Source: Paracidovorax konjaci
GTDB lineage: Bacteria > Pseudomonadota > Gammaproteobacteria > Burkholderiales > Burkholderiaceae_C
NCBI RefSeq assembly: GCF_900112675.1
Contig: NZ_FOMQ01000015.1
Span: 59,681 to 123,680 of the forward strand
Length of the DNA: 64,000 nucleotides
Reading direction: 5' to 3'
Position 1 is the stretch's first letter. The number at the start of each line of letters is the position of its first letter. Below, in pieces: positions 16,928-26,794 of the stretch. Position numbers and translations under genes: made by a program. The notes beneath the pieces were generated by a model. That model was not told the DNA's origin and did not search any database. It saw only the letters and a list, made by a program, of their open reading frames with translations.

Positions 16928-18997
16928 TCACGCGTCGGCGGGCCGGGCGGCGGCCGGCGCCGCCGGCACGGGCCAGCGCAGGCCGCGCAGCTCGCGCTGC
17001 AGTTCGGCCAGCGCCACGGCGGGGCGGGGGGCGTAGCGGGCCTGCTCCAGGCGCAGCAGCCAGGCGGCCACGGGCGCGGCGGCGGGCTCGCCGAAGTGGT
17101 CGCGCACCCGCTGCGCCATGGCGCGCGGCGGCAGGTGCTCGGGCAAGGACAGGCCGGCGCGCGCGAGCCGGCGCCGCGCGCGGTCCAGCAGGCGCAGCCA
17201 GGGGTCGTGCCGGCGGCGCTCCCAGAGGCTCCAGGCCACGCCGCCCAGCGCGGCGGCCGCGGCGAGCCCGCCCAGTCCGCGCGCCAGGTCCTGCCAGCTC
17301 GGCGACTCGATGCCCAGCGACTTGAGCAGGTCGAGCTGCTGGCTCTGCGTGTAGTTCAGCACCCACTGGTTCCAGCGGTTGTTCACGGCTTCCCACACGG
17401 CGCGGGCCCGCTCGATGAAGCCGCGGCCGATGACGGTGTCCACGGCGTTGCCGAACACGCCGCGCGGCACCTGCAGCCGCTGCAGGGCGCCGATGCGCGC
17501 GGGCGCCACGGCGCCGGTCGGGTCCACGCGCACCCAGCCACGGCCCTCCAGCCAGACCTCGGTCCAGGCGTGGGCATCGGCCTGCCGCAGGGTCCAGTAG
17601 CCGTCGATGCCGTTCATCTCGCCGCCCTGGTAGCCCGTGACGATGCGCACCGGAATGCCGGCCGCGCGCAGCAGCACCGCGAAGGCCGAGGCGATGTGCT
17701 CGCAGAAGCCGGCCTTCTGCTCGAACCAGAAGGCGTCGGCCGTGTGCTGGCCGTACACGCCCGGCTCCAGCGTGTAGGCGTAGCCGCCCGTGCGCAGGCG
17801 CTGCAGCGCGGCCTGCACGAAGGCGGGAGCGCCGCCCGCGGCCACGGCCGGGTCGGCCTGCAGTTGGCGCGCCAGCTCGCGCGTGCGCGGATCGAACCCC
17901 TCGGGCAGCTCCAGGTAGGGGCGCAGCCGCGGGGTGTCCTGCTGCGGCCCGTGCGTGAAGTCGGGGTAGCTCACGGCGCGGTAGCGCAGCACCTCGTTGA
18001 TCGGGCGGCTGGCGATCCAGGAGAGTTCGGGCGCCATGCCCGCGCGCAGTCCGGGCGGCAGCTCGGGCGATTCGGGCGCGGCGTCGAGCGTGAGCAGCCA
18101 GGGCAGGCGCAGCGCCTCCAGCGTGACCTCGTAGCGCAGCGGCTCGCCGCGCACTTCCAGCGCCGGCGCCGTGGGCGGCCGCCAGGCCGTGGCCGGCGCG
18201 CCGGGCTGGCCGAAGGCGAACCACTCGCGCCCGTCGAAGGCCGAGAGCACCGGCCCGCGGAAATACAGCGCGCTCTGCGGCGGCGGCGCGCCGCTCGGCG
18301 TGTCGAAGCGCACGCGCAGCGCGATGCCGTCGTCCAGCGCCAGCGAGGCCACGTTGCCCACGACCATCTTGCCGGACAGCCCGCTGCGCCCCGAGGGGTT
18401 GTCGTTGGGCATGCCCCACAGCGGCGCCATGCGCGGGAACAGCACGAACAGCGCCAGCATCACCGGCGCGCCCAGCAGTGCCATGCGGCCCGCGAGCCGC
18501 AGCGATTCGGAGAGCGGCGGCCGCCCCACCGGCATGTGCGCGTTGACCAGCGCCGCCAGCAGCCCCAGCAGCGCGACCAGCATCGCCGCCGCCGTGGCGA
18601 GCGACTGCGAGAAGAAGAAGTTGCTGAGCATCGTGAAGAAGCCCAGGAAGAAGATCACCATCGCGTCGCGCCGCGCGCGCAGCTCCAGCGTCTTGAGCGC
18701 CAGCAGCATCACGATGAGCGTCACGCCCGCATCGCGCCCGACGATGGTGCGGTGCGAGGCCAGCGTGAGCGCGACCGACAGCGCCAGCAGCAGGCCCAGC
18801 GTCCAGCGGCCGGGCAGCGGCTGCGCGCGCAGCGCCAGCGTGCCGCGCCAGGCCAGCAGCAGCGCGGCGAGCAGGCTGGTCCACACGGGGATGTGGGCGA
18901 CCAGCGGCAGCACCACCCAGCCCACGGTGGCCAGGAGGAACAGCGTGTCGCGCGTTTCGCGCGGCAGGTTCGCGAGGGTGTGGCGCAGCGGGGTCAT
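16928..18997 (-). CDS. membrane-bound transglutaminase-like protein (DUF3488 type)
   Basis: A 689-residue protein with about six N-terminal membrane spans (residues 15-200), a periplasmic transglutaminase-like domain and a further span near residue 570. The Cys-His-Asp triad is visible in GFCEHIASAF, DAHAWTEVW and WVRVDPTGAV. A DUF4129-like cytoplasmic tail follows. It forms a minus-strand operon with the MoxR ATPase and DUF58 protein upstream, a grouping conserved in many bacteria and linked to envelope maintenance. The substrate is unknown. Confidence 0.9.
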   Translation of the reverse strand: MTPLRHTLANLPRETRDTLFLLATVGWVVLPLVAHIPVWTSLLAALLLAWRGTLALRAQPLPGRWTLGLLLALSVALTLASHRTIVGRDAGVTLIVMLLALKTLELRARRDAMVIFFLGFFTMLSNFFFSQSLATAAAMLVALLGLLAALVNAHMPVGRPPLSESLRLAGRMALLGAPVMLALFVLFPRMAPLWGMPNDNPSGRSGLSGKMVVGNVASLALDDGIALRVRFDTPSGAPPPQSALYFRGPVLSAFDGREWFAFGQPGAPATAWRPPTAPALEVRGEPLRYEVTLEALRLPWLLTLDAAPESPELPPGLRAGMAPELSWIASRPINEVLRYRAVSYPDFTHGPQQDTPRLRPYLELPEGFDPRTRELARQLQADPAVAAGGAPAFVQAALQRLRTGGYAYTLEPGVYGQHTADAFWFEQKAGFCEHIASAFAVLLRAAGIPVRIVTGYQGGEMNGIDGYWTLRQADAHAWTEVWLEGRGWVRVDPTGAVAPARIGALQRLQVPRGVFGNAVDTVIGRGFIERARAVWEAVNNRWNQWVLNYTQSQQLDLLKSLGIESPSWQDLARGLGGLAAAAALGGVAWSLWERRRHDPWLRLLDRARRRLARAGLSLPEHLPPRAMAQRVRDHFGEPAAAPVAAWLLRLEQARYAPRPAVALAELQRELRGLRWPVPAAPAAARPADA

Positions 18998-19068
18998 GGC
19001 AGGGAATGCGAAAGGAAGCCCGGCGGCGGCAGGGGCGCCGCGCCCGGGCGCAAGGGGCAGGGTGCCGA

Positions 19069-19120
19069 TTTGCTATCAAAAATATAGCTAAAAAGGCAAT
19101 GGATCCGGCGGCATGGGGCC
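19069..19120 (+). repeat. dispersed repeat R1, copy D
   Basis: TTTGCTATC-aaaa-ATATAGCTAAAAAGGCAATG followed by GATCCGGCGGCATGG. The right arm and CTATTCAATG block are diverged. It lies between the DUF58 stop codon and the transglutaminase start codon, within an operon. Confidence 0.75.
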
Positions 19121-19166
19121 TCCAGGGCCTCAAGGGCCTGAGCAGCGGCGTGGGGGAGGGGAGATG

Positions 19167-20201
19167 TCAGCACAGCGCCAGTGCCTCCAGGCAGCGCCGT
19201 TCGTGCGCGGGGCCGCTGCCCTGGCCGATCTCGCCCGAAGGCAGGCGCAGGCCGTAGTCCACGCCCAGCCGCTCGGCCTGGATCACCCACGACGTGAGGC
19301 GCGAGAGCCGGGCTTCCGGATCGGGCAGGCTGGCCAGGGCGGGGTCGAGCCACAGTTCCTGCCGCTGGGCCTGCTGGGCATCGCGGCTCACGAGGTCGTC
19401 GGTGCCGGTGGCGAGCGACTTGGCGGCCTTCTTCCAGACCACCAGCTTGAGCGGGTCGCCGCGCCGGTACGCGCGCACGCCGTCGAATTCGCCGATGCCC
19501 TGGGCCGGCGCGCTGCCGGCGCCGCCGCCGCGCGGCTCGCCCGCGGGCAGCGGCGGCGGCGGCACCTCGGGGCGCGGAAACACCAGCACCTGCGCGGCCG
19601 GGCGCCAGATCGTCCACACGCGGAAGGTGCCCAGCGGAAAGCGCGTCTCGGCCGTGAGCAGCGGCACCTCGTGCAGGCCGCGCCGCTCGGGCTGGAACGC
19701 CACCTGCACCGTGGCCGATCCCTGCGCGGGCACGTCGGTCCACGCCCAGTGCGTGGTGCCGGCGCCATCGCCACCGCCGCCGTGCACCGCCAGCGCGATG
19801 CCGTGGCGCGCGGAGGCGCGTTCGCTGGTCAGCTGGATGTCGAACACCACGCTCTGCCCCAGGAAGCGCGGCTCCGGCGGCAGCAGGTGCAGGGTCAGCC
19901 CGCGCAGCGTGGCATGGCACACGTGCATGCCCACCACCGCGCTGCCGGCCAGCAGGAAGGTGAGCAGGTAGCCCAGGTTGAGCTGGAAATTGATCGACGC
20001 CACCAGCAGCACCAGCAGCGTGAGCGCCAGCATCCAGCCCGCGCCCGTGGGCAGGATGTAGACGTTGCGCTGCGTGAGCACCGTGGTGTCGGTGCGCGGC
20101 AGGCGCGCCTGCCACCAGCGCTGGAAGCGCCGGCGGACGAAGGCCAGCGGGTTCGATGCGGCAGCCGCGCGACGGGGCGGAAGGTTGGTGGTAGATACCA
20201 T
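19167..20201 (-). CDS. DUF58 domain protein of the MoxR operon
   Basis: A 344-residue protein with two membrane spans (about residues 50-95) and a C-terminal DUF58 domain. The signature appears as GEFDGVRAYRRGDPLKLVVW followed by KKAAKS. The VWA-like fold in this family is thought to pair with MoxR AAA+ ATPases. The middle contains a Pro-rich linker. It sits between moxR and the transglutaminase gene on the same strand, with R1 and R2 repeats in the two gaps. Confidence 0.9.
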   Translation of the reverse strand: MVSTTNLPPRRAAAASNPLAFVRRRFQRWWQARLPRTDTTVLTQRNVYILPTGAGWMLALTLLVLLVASINFQLNLGYLLTFLLAGSAVVGMHVCHATLRGLTLHLLPPEPRFLGQSVVFDIQLTSERASARHGIALAVHGGGGDGAGTTHWAWTDVPAQGSATVQVAFQPERRGLHEVPLLTAETRFPLGTFRVWTIWRPAAQVLVFPRPEVPPPPLPAGEPRGGGAGSAPAQGIGEFDGVRAYRRGDPLKLVVWKKAAKSLATGTDDLVSRDAQQAQRQELWLDPALASLPDPEARLSRLTSWVIQAERLGVDYGLRLPSGEIGQGSGPAHERRCLEALALC

Positions 20202-20269
20202 GTCAGGATCTCGCTGCAAGGGGCGTTGCCTGTACCGCATGCTGTGGGCGCGATGCCGGCGTCCCGGGC

Positions 20270-20393
20270 GGGCCCGCCCATCGAACGGCCGCGGAGCAGG
20301 CCACACCAGCGGGCGCCGCAGAACCGGCTTCGCCGGGCTGCAGGCGCCGTCCCCCCCGGGGGGAAGGCGCCGAAGGCGACTCAGGGGGGAGCA
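20270..20393 (-). repeat. dispersed repeat R2, copy 1 (moxR-DUF58 gap)
   Basis: Reading with the operon, it begins directly after the moxR stop with CCCCCTGAGTCGCCTTCGGC, then CTTCCCCCC/GGGGGGGA and GCCCGGCGAAGCCGGTTC, and ends near GGCCTGCTCCGCGGCC. The same order of blocks recurs after etfA and after the gene ending at 59624. Confidence 0.8.
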
Positions 20394-21314
<921 letters not shown>

Positions 21315-21356
21315 GGCATGCGACGTTATCCGAAAAAACCGAGAGACAAGGGATTC

Positions 21357-22313
21357 ATGGTGGGCGCCACAGGCTATTTCACGCACCGCGATTGCTGGAA
21401 GCACGAGATGGGGCCGGGCCACCCGGAGTGCCCCGGGCGGCTGGATGCGATCGAAGACCGCCTGCTGGCCACGGGCGTGGCCGATGCGCTCGAACGCTTC
21501 GAGGCGCCCGAGGCCTCGCTCGCCGACATCGAGCTGGCCCACGACCGGCTGCACGTGGCCGCGCTGCGGGGCCTTTCCGACCGGCTCGCCGAGGAGATCC
21601 TGGCCGGCGGCCCGCTGCACGCGCAGGTCGATCCCGACACCTCCATCAACCCCCACACCTGGCCGGCCGCCCTGCGCGCGGCGGGTGCGGCGCTCGCCGC
21701 CACCGACGCGGTGATGGCCGGCGAACTGGAGAACGCCTTCTGCTGCGTGCGCCCGCCGGGCCACCACGCCACGCGCTCCAAGGCCATGGGCTTTTGCTTC
21801 TTCAACAACGTGGCGATCGCGGCCAAGTACGCGCTGCAGCGCTACAAGCTCCAGCGCGTGGCGGTGATCGACTTCGACGTGCACCACGGCAACGGCACCG
21901 AGGACATCCTCGCGAACGACCCGCGCGCGCTGATGGTGGGCATCTTCCAGCACCCGTTCTACCCGTTCAGCGGCGACCAGGACCCGGCGCCCAACATGCT
22001 CAACGTGCCCGTGGCCGCGTACACACGCGGCATGGATATCCGCGAACTCATCGAGATGCTCTGGATCCCGCGGCTGGAGGCCTTCAAGCCCGAGATGGTC
22101 TTCGTCTCGGCCGGCTTCGACGGCCACCGCGACGACGACATGGGCCAGCTCGGCCTGACCGAGCAGGACTACGCCTGGATCACGCAGCGCATCAAGGACA
22201 TCGCGCGCCGCTACGCCAAGGGCCGCATCGTCTCGTGCCTCGAAGGCGGCTACGTGATGGACGCCCTCGCGCGCAGCGTGGAGGCCCACGTGCGCGTGCT
22301 GGCCGACCTCTGA
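21357..22313 (+). CDS. histone deacetylase-family (acetylpolyamine-type) amidohydrolase
   Basis: A 318-residue zinc hydrolase. The tandem catalytic histidines are in RPPGHHATR, metal ligands in DFDVHHGNGTED and SAGFDGHRDDD, and the GGY loop is present near the end (EGGYVMDAL). Bacterial members remove acetyl groups from polyamines, acetoin-related compounds or proteins; the exact substrate cannot be read here. The ATG at 21357 follows CAAGGG; an alternative ATG lies at 21318. It is followed by an enoyl-CoA hydratase gene 37 bp downstream, probably in the same operon. Confidence 0.92.
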   Translation: MVGATGYFTHRDCWKHEMGPGHPECPGRLDAIEDRLLATGVADALERFEAPEASLADIELAHDRLHVAALRGLSDRLAEEILAGGPLHAQVDPDTSINPHTWPAALRAAGAALAATDAVMAGELENAFCCVRPPGHHATRSKAMGFCFFNNVAIAAKYALQRYKLQRVAVIDFDVHHGNGTEDILANDPRALMVGIFQHPFYPFSGDQDPAPNMLNVPVAAYTRGMDIRELIEMLWIPRLEAFKPEMVFVSAGFDGHRDDDMGQLGLTEQDYAWITQRIKDIARRYAKGRIVSCLEGGYVMDALARSVEAHVRVLADL

Positions 22314-22350
22314 CCTTCCGCCCCCTTCTTTTTTGACCGCATCTCCGTCC

Positions 22351-23157
22351 ATGACCGCTCCTCCTGCCTCCGGCCCCCTGCTCGACATCGCCCGCGACGG
22401 GCGCGGCGTGGTCTCCCTCACGCTGGCCGACCCCGCGCGGCTCAATGCGCTGGGCGACGGCATGCTGGCCGCGCTGCAGCAGGCGCTGGACGCGGTGGCG
22501 CAGGATGCGGGCGCCCGCGTGGTCGTGCTGGCCGCGCAAGGCAAGGCCTTCTGCGCGGGCCACGACCTGAAGGACATGGCCGCGCACCCCGACGGCGCCT
22601 GGTACCGCCGGCTCTTCGCGCAGTGCAGCCGCGTGATGCTGTCGATCCAGCGCCTGCCCGTGCCGGTGATCGCGCGCGTGCAGGGCATCGCCACCGCGGC
22701 GGGCTGCCAGCTCGTCGCGCAGTGCGACCTCGCCGTGGCGGCCGAAGGCGCGCGCTTCGCCACGAGCGGCATCCACTACGGCCTCTTCTGCGCCACGCCC
22801 AGCGTGCCACTGGTGCGCAACGTGCCGGCCAAGCAGGCCATGGAGATGCTGCTCACCGGCGACTTCATCGATGCGCGGACGGCACTGGCGCAGGGCCTCG
22901 TGAACCGCGTGGCGGCGCCCGAAGCGCTCGATGCCGAGGTCGAGTCGCTCGTGCGCTCCATCCTGGAGAAGCCCCGCGCCGCCGTCGCCATGGGCAAGGC
23001 GCTCTTCTACCAGCAGCGCGAACTCGGCGTGGAAGCGGCCTACCAGCTGGCGGGCCAGGCCATGGCCACGAACATGCTGGACGAGGCCGCGCAGGAGGGC
23101 GCCCGCGCCTTCGCCGAGAAACGCGTGCCGGCCTGGAAGCAGGGCAGCGCGCACTGA
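22351..23157 (+). CDS. enoyl-CoA hydratase/isomerase family protein
   Basis: A 268-residue crotonase-fold protein. Oxyanion-hole segments are AGHDLKDMAAH (about residues 63-73) and the GIATAAGCQLVAQCDLAVA helix. The usual second catalytic Glu region reads GLFCATPSVPLVR, so the classical Glu164 position is not obviously kept and the reaction may differ from simple hydration. The ATG at 22351 is chosen over an in-frame TTG at 22333. It is probably co-transcribed with the deacetylase. Confidence 0.88.
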   Translation: MTAPPASGPLLDIARDGRGVVSLTLADPARLNALGDGMLAALQQALDAVAQDAGARVVVLAAQGKAFCAGHDLKDMAAHPDGAWYRRLFAQCSRVMLSIQRLPVPVIARVQGIATAAGCQLVAQCDLAVAAEGARFATSGIHYGLFCATPSVPLVRNVPAKQAMEMLLTGDFIDARTALAQGLVNRVAAPEALDAEVESLVRSILEKPRAAVAMGKALFYQQRELGVEAAYQLAGQAMATNMLDEAAQEGARAFAEKRVPAWKQGSAH

Positions 23158-23269
23158 CCGGCGCTCGCGCGCCAGCCAACGTGGCAGGCCGCACGGCACA
23201 GCGCCCGCGGCCTGCTTTCTTGTCCCATGCCAACCCCGATCGGGGTCCCGGTCCGACCCCTTGCCGACG

Positions 23270-24568
23270 ATGGAATCCTTCGACACCCTGATCCGCGATT
23301 TCAGCCAGTCCAGCACCTGGCTGGAAGCCGCCGTGCTGGCCCTGTGCCTCGCGCTCGCCTACGGCGCGAGCCGCATCCTGGGTCGCCAGCAGCCGCCCGA
23401 TTCGGTGTGGTTCGGCCGCCGCACGGTCGATGGGCTCATGTTCCCGCTGCTCGCGCTCGCGCTGGTCTATGCGGGGCGCGTGGCAGTGGAGCTGGTGCAG
23501 CCCGTGTTCCTGCTGCGCGTGGCCGTGCCGGTGCTCAGCTCGCTGGTGCTGATCCGGTTCTTCGCGCGCATCCTCGCCAACGCGTTCCCGAAATCGGCCG
23601 CCATGCGGCTCGTGGAGCGCATCGTCTCGTGGCTGGCCTGGGGCGTGGCGGTGCTCTGGATCGTGGGCCTGCTGCCGGCCGTGCGCGCGGAGCTGTCGGG
23701 CGTGGCCATCCACTTCGGCAAGTCGCAGGTCACCGCGCTCACGCTCATCGAGGGATCGCTGTCGGCCACCGTGGTGATGCTGCTCGCGCTGTGGATGTCG
23801 TCCACGGTCGAGCGCCGCCTGCTCGACCGCGCGTTCGTGGATCTTTCGATGCGCAAGGTGGCGGCCAACGCCACGCGCGCGGTGCTGCTGCTCATCGGCC
23901 TGCTGTTCGCGCTCTCGGCCGTGGGCGTGGACCTGACGGCGCTCTCGGTGCTGGGCGGCGCGGTGGGCGTGGGCCTGGGCTTCGGGCTGCAGAAGCTCGC
24001 CTCCAACTACGTGAGCGGCTTCGTGATCCTGCTGGAGCGCTCGCTGCGCATCGGCGACAACGTGCGCGTGGACGGCTTCGAGGGCCGCATCACCGACATC
24101 AAGACGCGCTACACGCTGATCCGCGCGGGCAACGGCCGCGAGTCCATCGTGCCCAACGAGACGCTCATCACGCAGCGCGTGGAGAACCTCTCGGACGCCG
24201 ACCGCAAGTTCAACATCACCACCAACATCACCGTGGGCTACGACAGCGAGGTGGCGCGCGTGCAGGCCATCCTCTGCACCGCGGCGGCCGCGCAACTGCG
24301 CGTGCTGGCCGATCCCGCGCCCGTGGCCTACCTCGTCAACTTCGCGCCCGACGGGCTCGAGTTCAGCCTCAATTTCTGGGTGAGCGACCCTTCCGCCGGT
24401 ACGGTCAACCTGCGCTCGGCGATCAACATCGCGATCCTCGATGGCCTGCGCGCCGAGGGCATCGACATCCCGTATCCGCAGCGCGTGGTGCGCCTGCAGG
24501 CCGATGCGCCGCCGCCCGCGGGCCCGATGCATGTCACGCACGCGTCGTCGCCGCCGCCCGTGGCGTGA
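23270..24568 (+). CDS. MscS-family mechanosensitive channel
   Basis: A 432-residue inner-membrane protein with about five spans. The pore-lining helix is Gly/Ala rich ([20 protein letters not shown]), followed by the MscS beta-domain start [22 protein letters not shown]-terminal cytoplasmic domain follows. Such channels release solutes on hypo-osmotic shock. It begins 112 bp after the enoyl-CoA hydratase gene. Confidence 0.92.
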   Translation: MESFDTLIRDFSQSSTWLEAAVLALCLALAYGASRILGRQQPPDSVWFGRRTVDGLMFPLLALALVYAGRVAVELVQPVFLLRVAVPVLSSLVLIRFFARILANAFPKSAAMRLVERIVSWLAWGVAVLWIVGLLPAVRAELSGVAIHFGKSQVTALTLIEGSLSATVVMLLALWMSSTVERRLLDRAFVDLSMRKVAANATRAVLLLIGLLFALSAVGVDLTALSVLGGAVGVGLGFGLQKLASNYVSGFVILLERSLRIGDNVRVDGFEGRITDIKTRYTLIRAGNGRESIVPNETLITQRVENLSDADRKFNITTNITVGYDSEVARVQAILCTAAAAQLRVLADPAPVAYLVNFAPDGLEFSLNFWVSDPSAGTVNLRSAINIAILDGLRAEGIDIPYPQRVVRLQADAPPPAGPMHVTHASSPPPVA

Positions 24569-24587
24569 CCGGAAGTGGATATACTCC

Positions 24588-24609
24588 GCCAAAAAGCACG
24601 ATCGTTCTT
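24588..24609. promoter_or_regulatory. near-perfect palindrome upstream of etfB, probable TetR-type operator
   Basis: The half sites AAAAAGCACGA and TCGTTCTTTTT are complementary at 10 of 11 positions around the central ACGATCGT. It lies 114 bp before etfB in the etfBA promoter region. A fatty-acid-responsive TetR repressor (FadP/PsrA-like) is a reasonable binder; no such regulator gene is in the window. Confidence 0.6.
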
Positions 24610-24722
24610 TTTTATGGATGGACGGCGTGGCCGCCGCTTCCGGGCAGGATCGCCCGGAGGCGGGGCATAGAATGGATCGGTTTACGTTACGTCAATCAAT
24701 CAACCTTTTAGGAGCCGCAGCA

Positions 24723-25472
24723 ATGAAGGTCTTGGTCCCCGTCAAGCGCGTGGTGGACTACAACGTGAAGGTCCGCGTGAAGTCGGACAACACGGGTGTG
24801 GACATCGCGAACGTCAAGATGAGCATGAACCCGTTTGACGAGATCGCCGTGGAGGAGGCCGTTCGGCTGAAGGAAAAGGGCGTGGTCACCGAGGTGATCG
24901 CCGTCTCCTGCGGCGTCGCGCAATGCCAGGAAACGCTGCGCACGGCCATGGCCATCGGCGCCGACCGCGCGATCCTCGTCGAAACCGCCGAGGAACTGCA
25001 GCCGCTGGCCGTGGCCAAGATCCTCAAGGCCCTGATCGACAAGGAGCAGCCCCAGCTCGTGATCCTCGGCAAGCAGGCCATCGACGACGACTCCAACCAG
25101 ACCGGCCAGATGCTGGCCGCGCTGGCCGACCTGCCGCAGGCGACCTTCGCCTCCAAGGTCGAGGTGAGCGGCGATGCCGTGAACGTGACCCGCGAGGTCG
25201 ATGGCGGCCTGGAAACGATCGCCCTCACGCTGCCCGCCGTGGTGACCACCGACTTGCGCCTGAACGAGCCGCGCTACGTCACGCTGCCCAACATCATGAA
25301 GGCGAAGAAGAAGCAGCTCGACACCGTCAAGCCCGAGGACCTGGGCGTGGATGTCAAGCCCCGCCTCAAGACCCTCAAGGTCACGGAGCCGCCCAAGCGC
25401 GGCGCCGGCGTGAAGGTGCCCGATGTCGCCGCGCTGGTCGACAAGCTCAAGAACGAAGCCAAGGTGATCTGA
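24723..25472 (+). CDS. etfB: electron transfer flavoprotein beta subunit
   Basis: A 249-residue ETF beta subunit that, with EtfA, carries electrons from acyl-CoA and related dehydrogenases to the ETF:quinone oxidoreductase. The N-terminus [19 protein letters not shown] and the AMP-binding region [20 protein letters not shown] are typical. AGGAG before the ATG is well placed. Followed by etfA 122 bp downstream and an acyl-CoA dehydrogenase gene, an expected metabolic grouping. Confidence 0.97.
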   Translation: MKVLVPVKRVVDYNVKVRVKSDNTGVDIANVKMSMNPFDEIAVEEAVRLKEKGVVTEVIAVSCGVAQCQETLRTAMAIGADRAILVETAEELQPLAVAKILKALIDKEQPQLVILGKQAIDDDSNQTGQMLAALADLPQATFASKVEVSGDAVNVTREVDGGLETIALTLPAVVTTDLRLNEPRYVTLPNIMKAKKKQLDTVKPEDLGVDVKPRLKTLKVTEPPKRGAGVKVPDVAALVDKLKNEAKVI

Positions 25473-25594
25473 AGAACCTGGGCCCCCATGCTGGCAGCTG
25501 CACGTGCTTCGCGTGCTGTGCTGCCCGCCGGGGGGCCTTCGCGGCTTGGGGCGGCCCGGCGCCGCTCCAGCCTCTAGCTGAAAAAGGAATTGTT

Positions 25595-26527
25595 ATGACA
25601 TCTCTCGTCATTGCCGAACACGACAACGCTTCGATCAAGCCCGCCACGCTGAACGCCGTTACCGCCGCCAAGGCCTGCGGCGGCGACGTCCACGTGCTGG
25701 TGGCCGGCCAGAACGCGGCCGAGGCCGCCAAGGCCGCGGCGCAGATCGCCGGCGTCTCCAAGGTGCTGCACGCCGACGGCGCGAGCCTGGCCGACGGACT
25801 GGCCGAGAACGTGGCCGCACAGGTGCTGGCCGTGGCCGGCAACTACAGCCACATCCTCTTCCCCGCCACGGCCAGCGGCAAGAACGTCGCGCCGCGCGTG
25901 GCCGCCAAGCTCGACGTCGCGCAGATCAGCGACATCACCAAGGTGGACAGCCCCGACACCTTCGAGCGCCCGATCTACGCCGGCAACGCCATCGCCACCG
26001 TGCAGAGCGCCGACGCCACCAAGGTGATCACCGTACGCACGACCGGCTTCGACGCCGCGCCCGCCACGGGCGGCTCGGCCTCCGTGGACACGCTCGACGT
26101 GGCGGCCGACAGCGGCAAGAGCCGCTTCGTGGGCCGCGAGGTCACCAAGAGCGACCGGCCCGAACTCACGGCCGCCAAGATCATCGTCTCGGGCGGCCGC
26201 GCCCTGGGCAGCGCCGAGAAGTTCAACGAGGTCATGACCCCGCTGGCCGACAAGCTGGGCGCGGCCATCGGCGCCTCGCGCGCCGCGGTGGATGCGGGCT
26301 ACGCGCCCAATGATCTGCAGGTCGGCCAGACCGGCAAGATCGTGGCGCCGCAGCTCTACGTCGCCGCGGGCATCTCCGGCGCCATCCAGCATCTGGCCGG
26401 CATGAAGGACTCCAAGGTCATCGTGGCGATCAACAAGGACGCCGAGGCGCCGATCTTCAGCGTGGCCGACTACGGCCTGGAGGCGGACCTGTTCACGGCC
26501 GTGCCCGAACTGGTCAAGGCGCTGTGA
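25595..26527 (+). CDS. etfA: electron transfer flavoprotein alpha subunit
   Basis: A 310-residue FAD-binding alpha subunit of ETF. The FAD domain shows [33 protein letters not shown] and the closing [29 protein letters not shown] precedes the ATG at 25595. An R2 repeat starts right after its stop codon and separates it from the acyl-CoA dehydrogenase gene. Confidence 0.97.
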   Translation: MTSLVIAEHDNASIKPATLNAVTAAKACGGDVHVLVAGQNAAEAAKAAAQIAGVSKVLHADGASLADGLAENVAAQVLAVAGNYSHILFPATASGKNVAPRVAAKLDVAQISDITKVDSPDTFERPIYAGNAIATVQSADATKVITVRTTGFDAAPATGGSASVDTLDVAADSGKSRFVGREVTKSDRPELTAAKIIVSGGRALGSAEKFNEVMTPLADKLGAAIGASRAAVDAGYAPNDLQVGQTGKIVAPQLYVAAGISGAIQHLAGMKDSKVIVAINKDAEAPIFSVADYGLEADLFTAVPELVKAL

Positions 26528-26680
26528 ACAGGGCGACAGCCCCCTGAGGCGCTGCGCGCCTTCTCCCTTCTCTCGCTTCGCGGGAAGGGGGACGACGCCG
26601 GTGGCCGGGCGGAGCCCGCTCCACGGCGTCCGCTGGCGCGGCCTGCTCCGCGACCATCGGAAGGGTGGCGCAGCGCCGGT
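26528..26680 (+). repeat. dispersed repeat R2, copy 2 (etfA - acyl-CoA dehydrogenase gap)
   Basis: After the etfA stop codon come CCCCCTGAGGCGCTGCGCGC, a hairpin CCCTTCTCTCGCTTCGCGGG and AAGGGGGACGACGCC, then GGAGCCCGCTCCACGGCG and GGCCTGCTCCGCGACC. Same block order as copies 1 and 3. Confidence 0.8.
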
Positions 26681-26794
26681 TTCGCGGACTGCATGCGACA
26701 GTCCGAGCCCCCAGGGCATCGCATGCGGTGCCCTTTTTTTGCGCCTGAAGCGTGCCCGCCGGGCGCATTCCGACACTTTCTGGAGGACTTTCCC

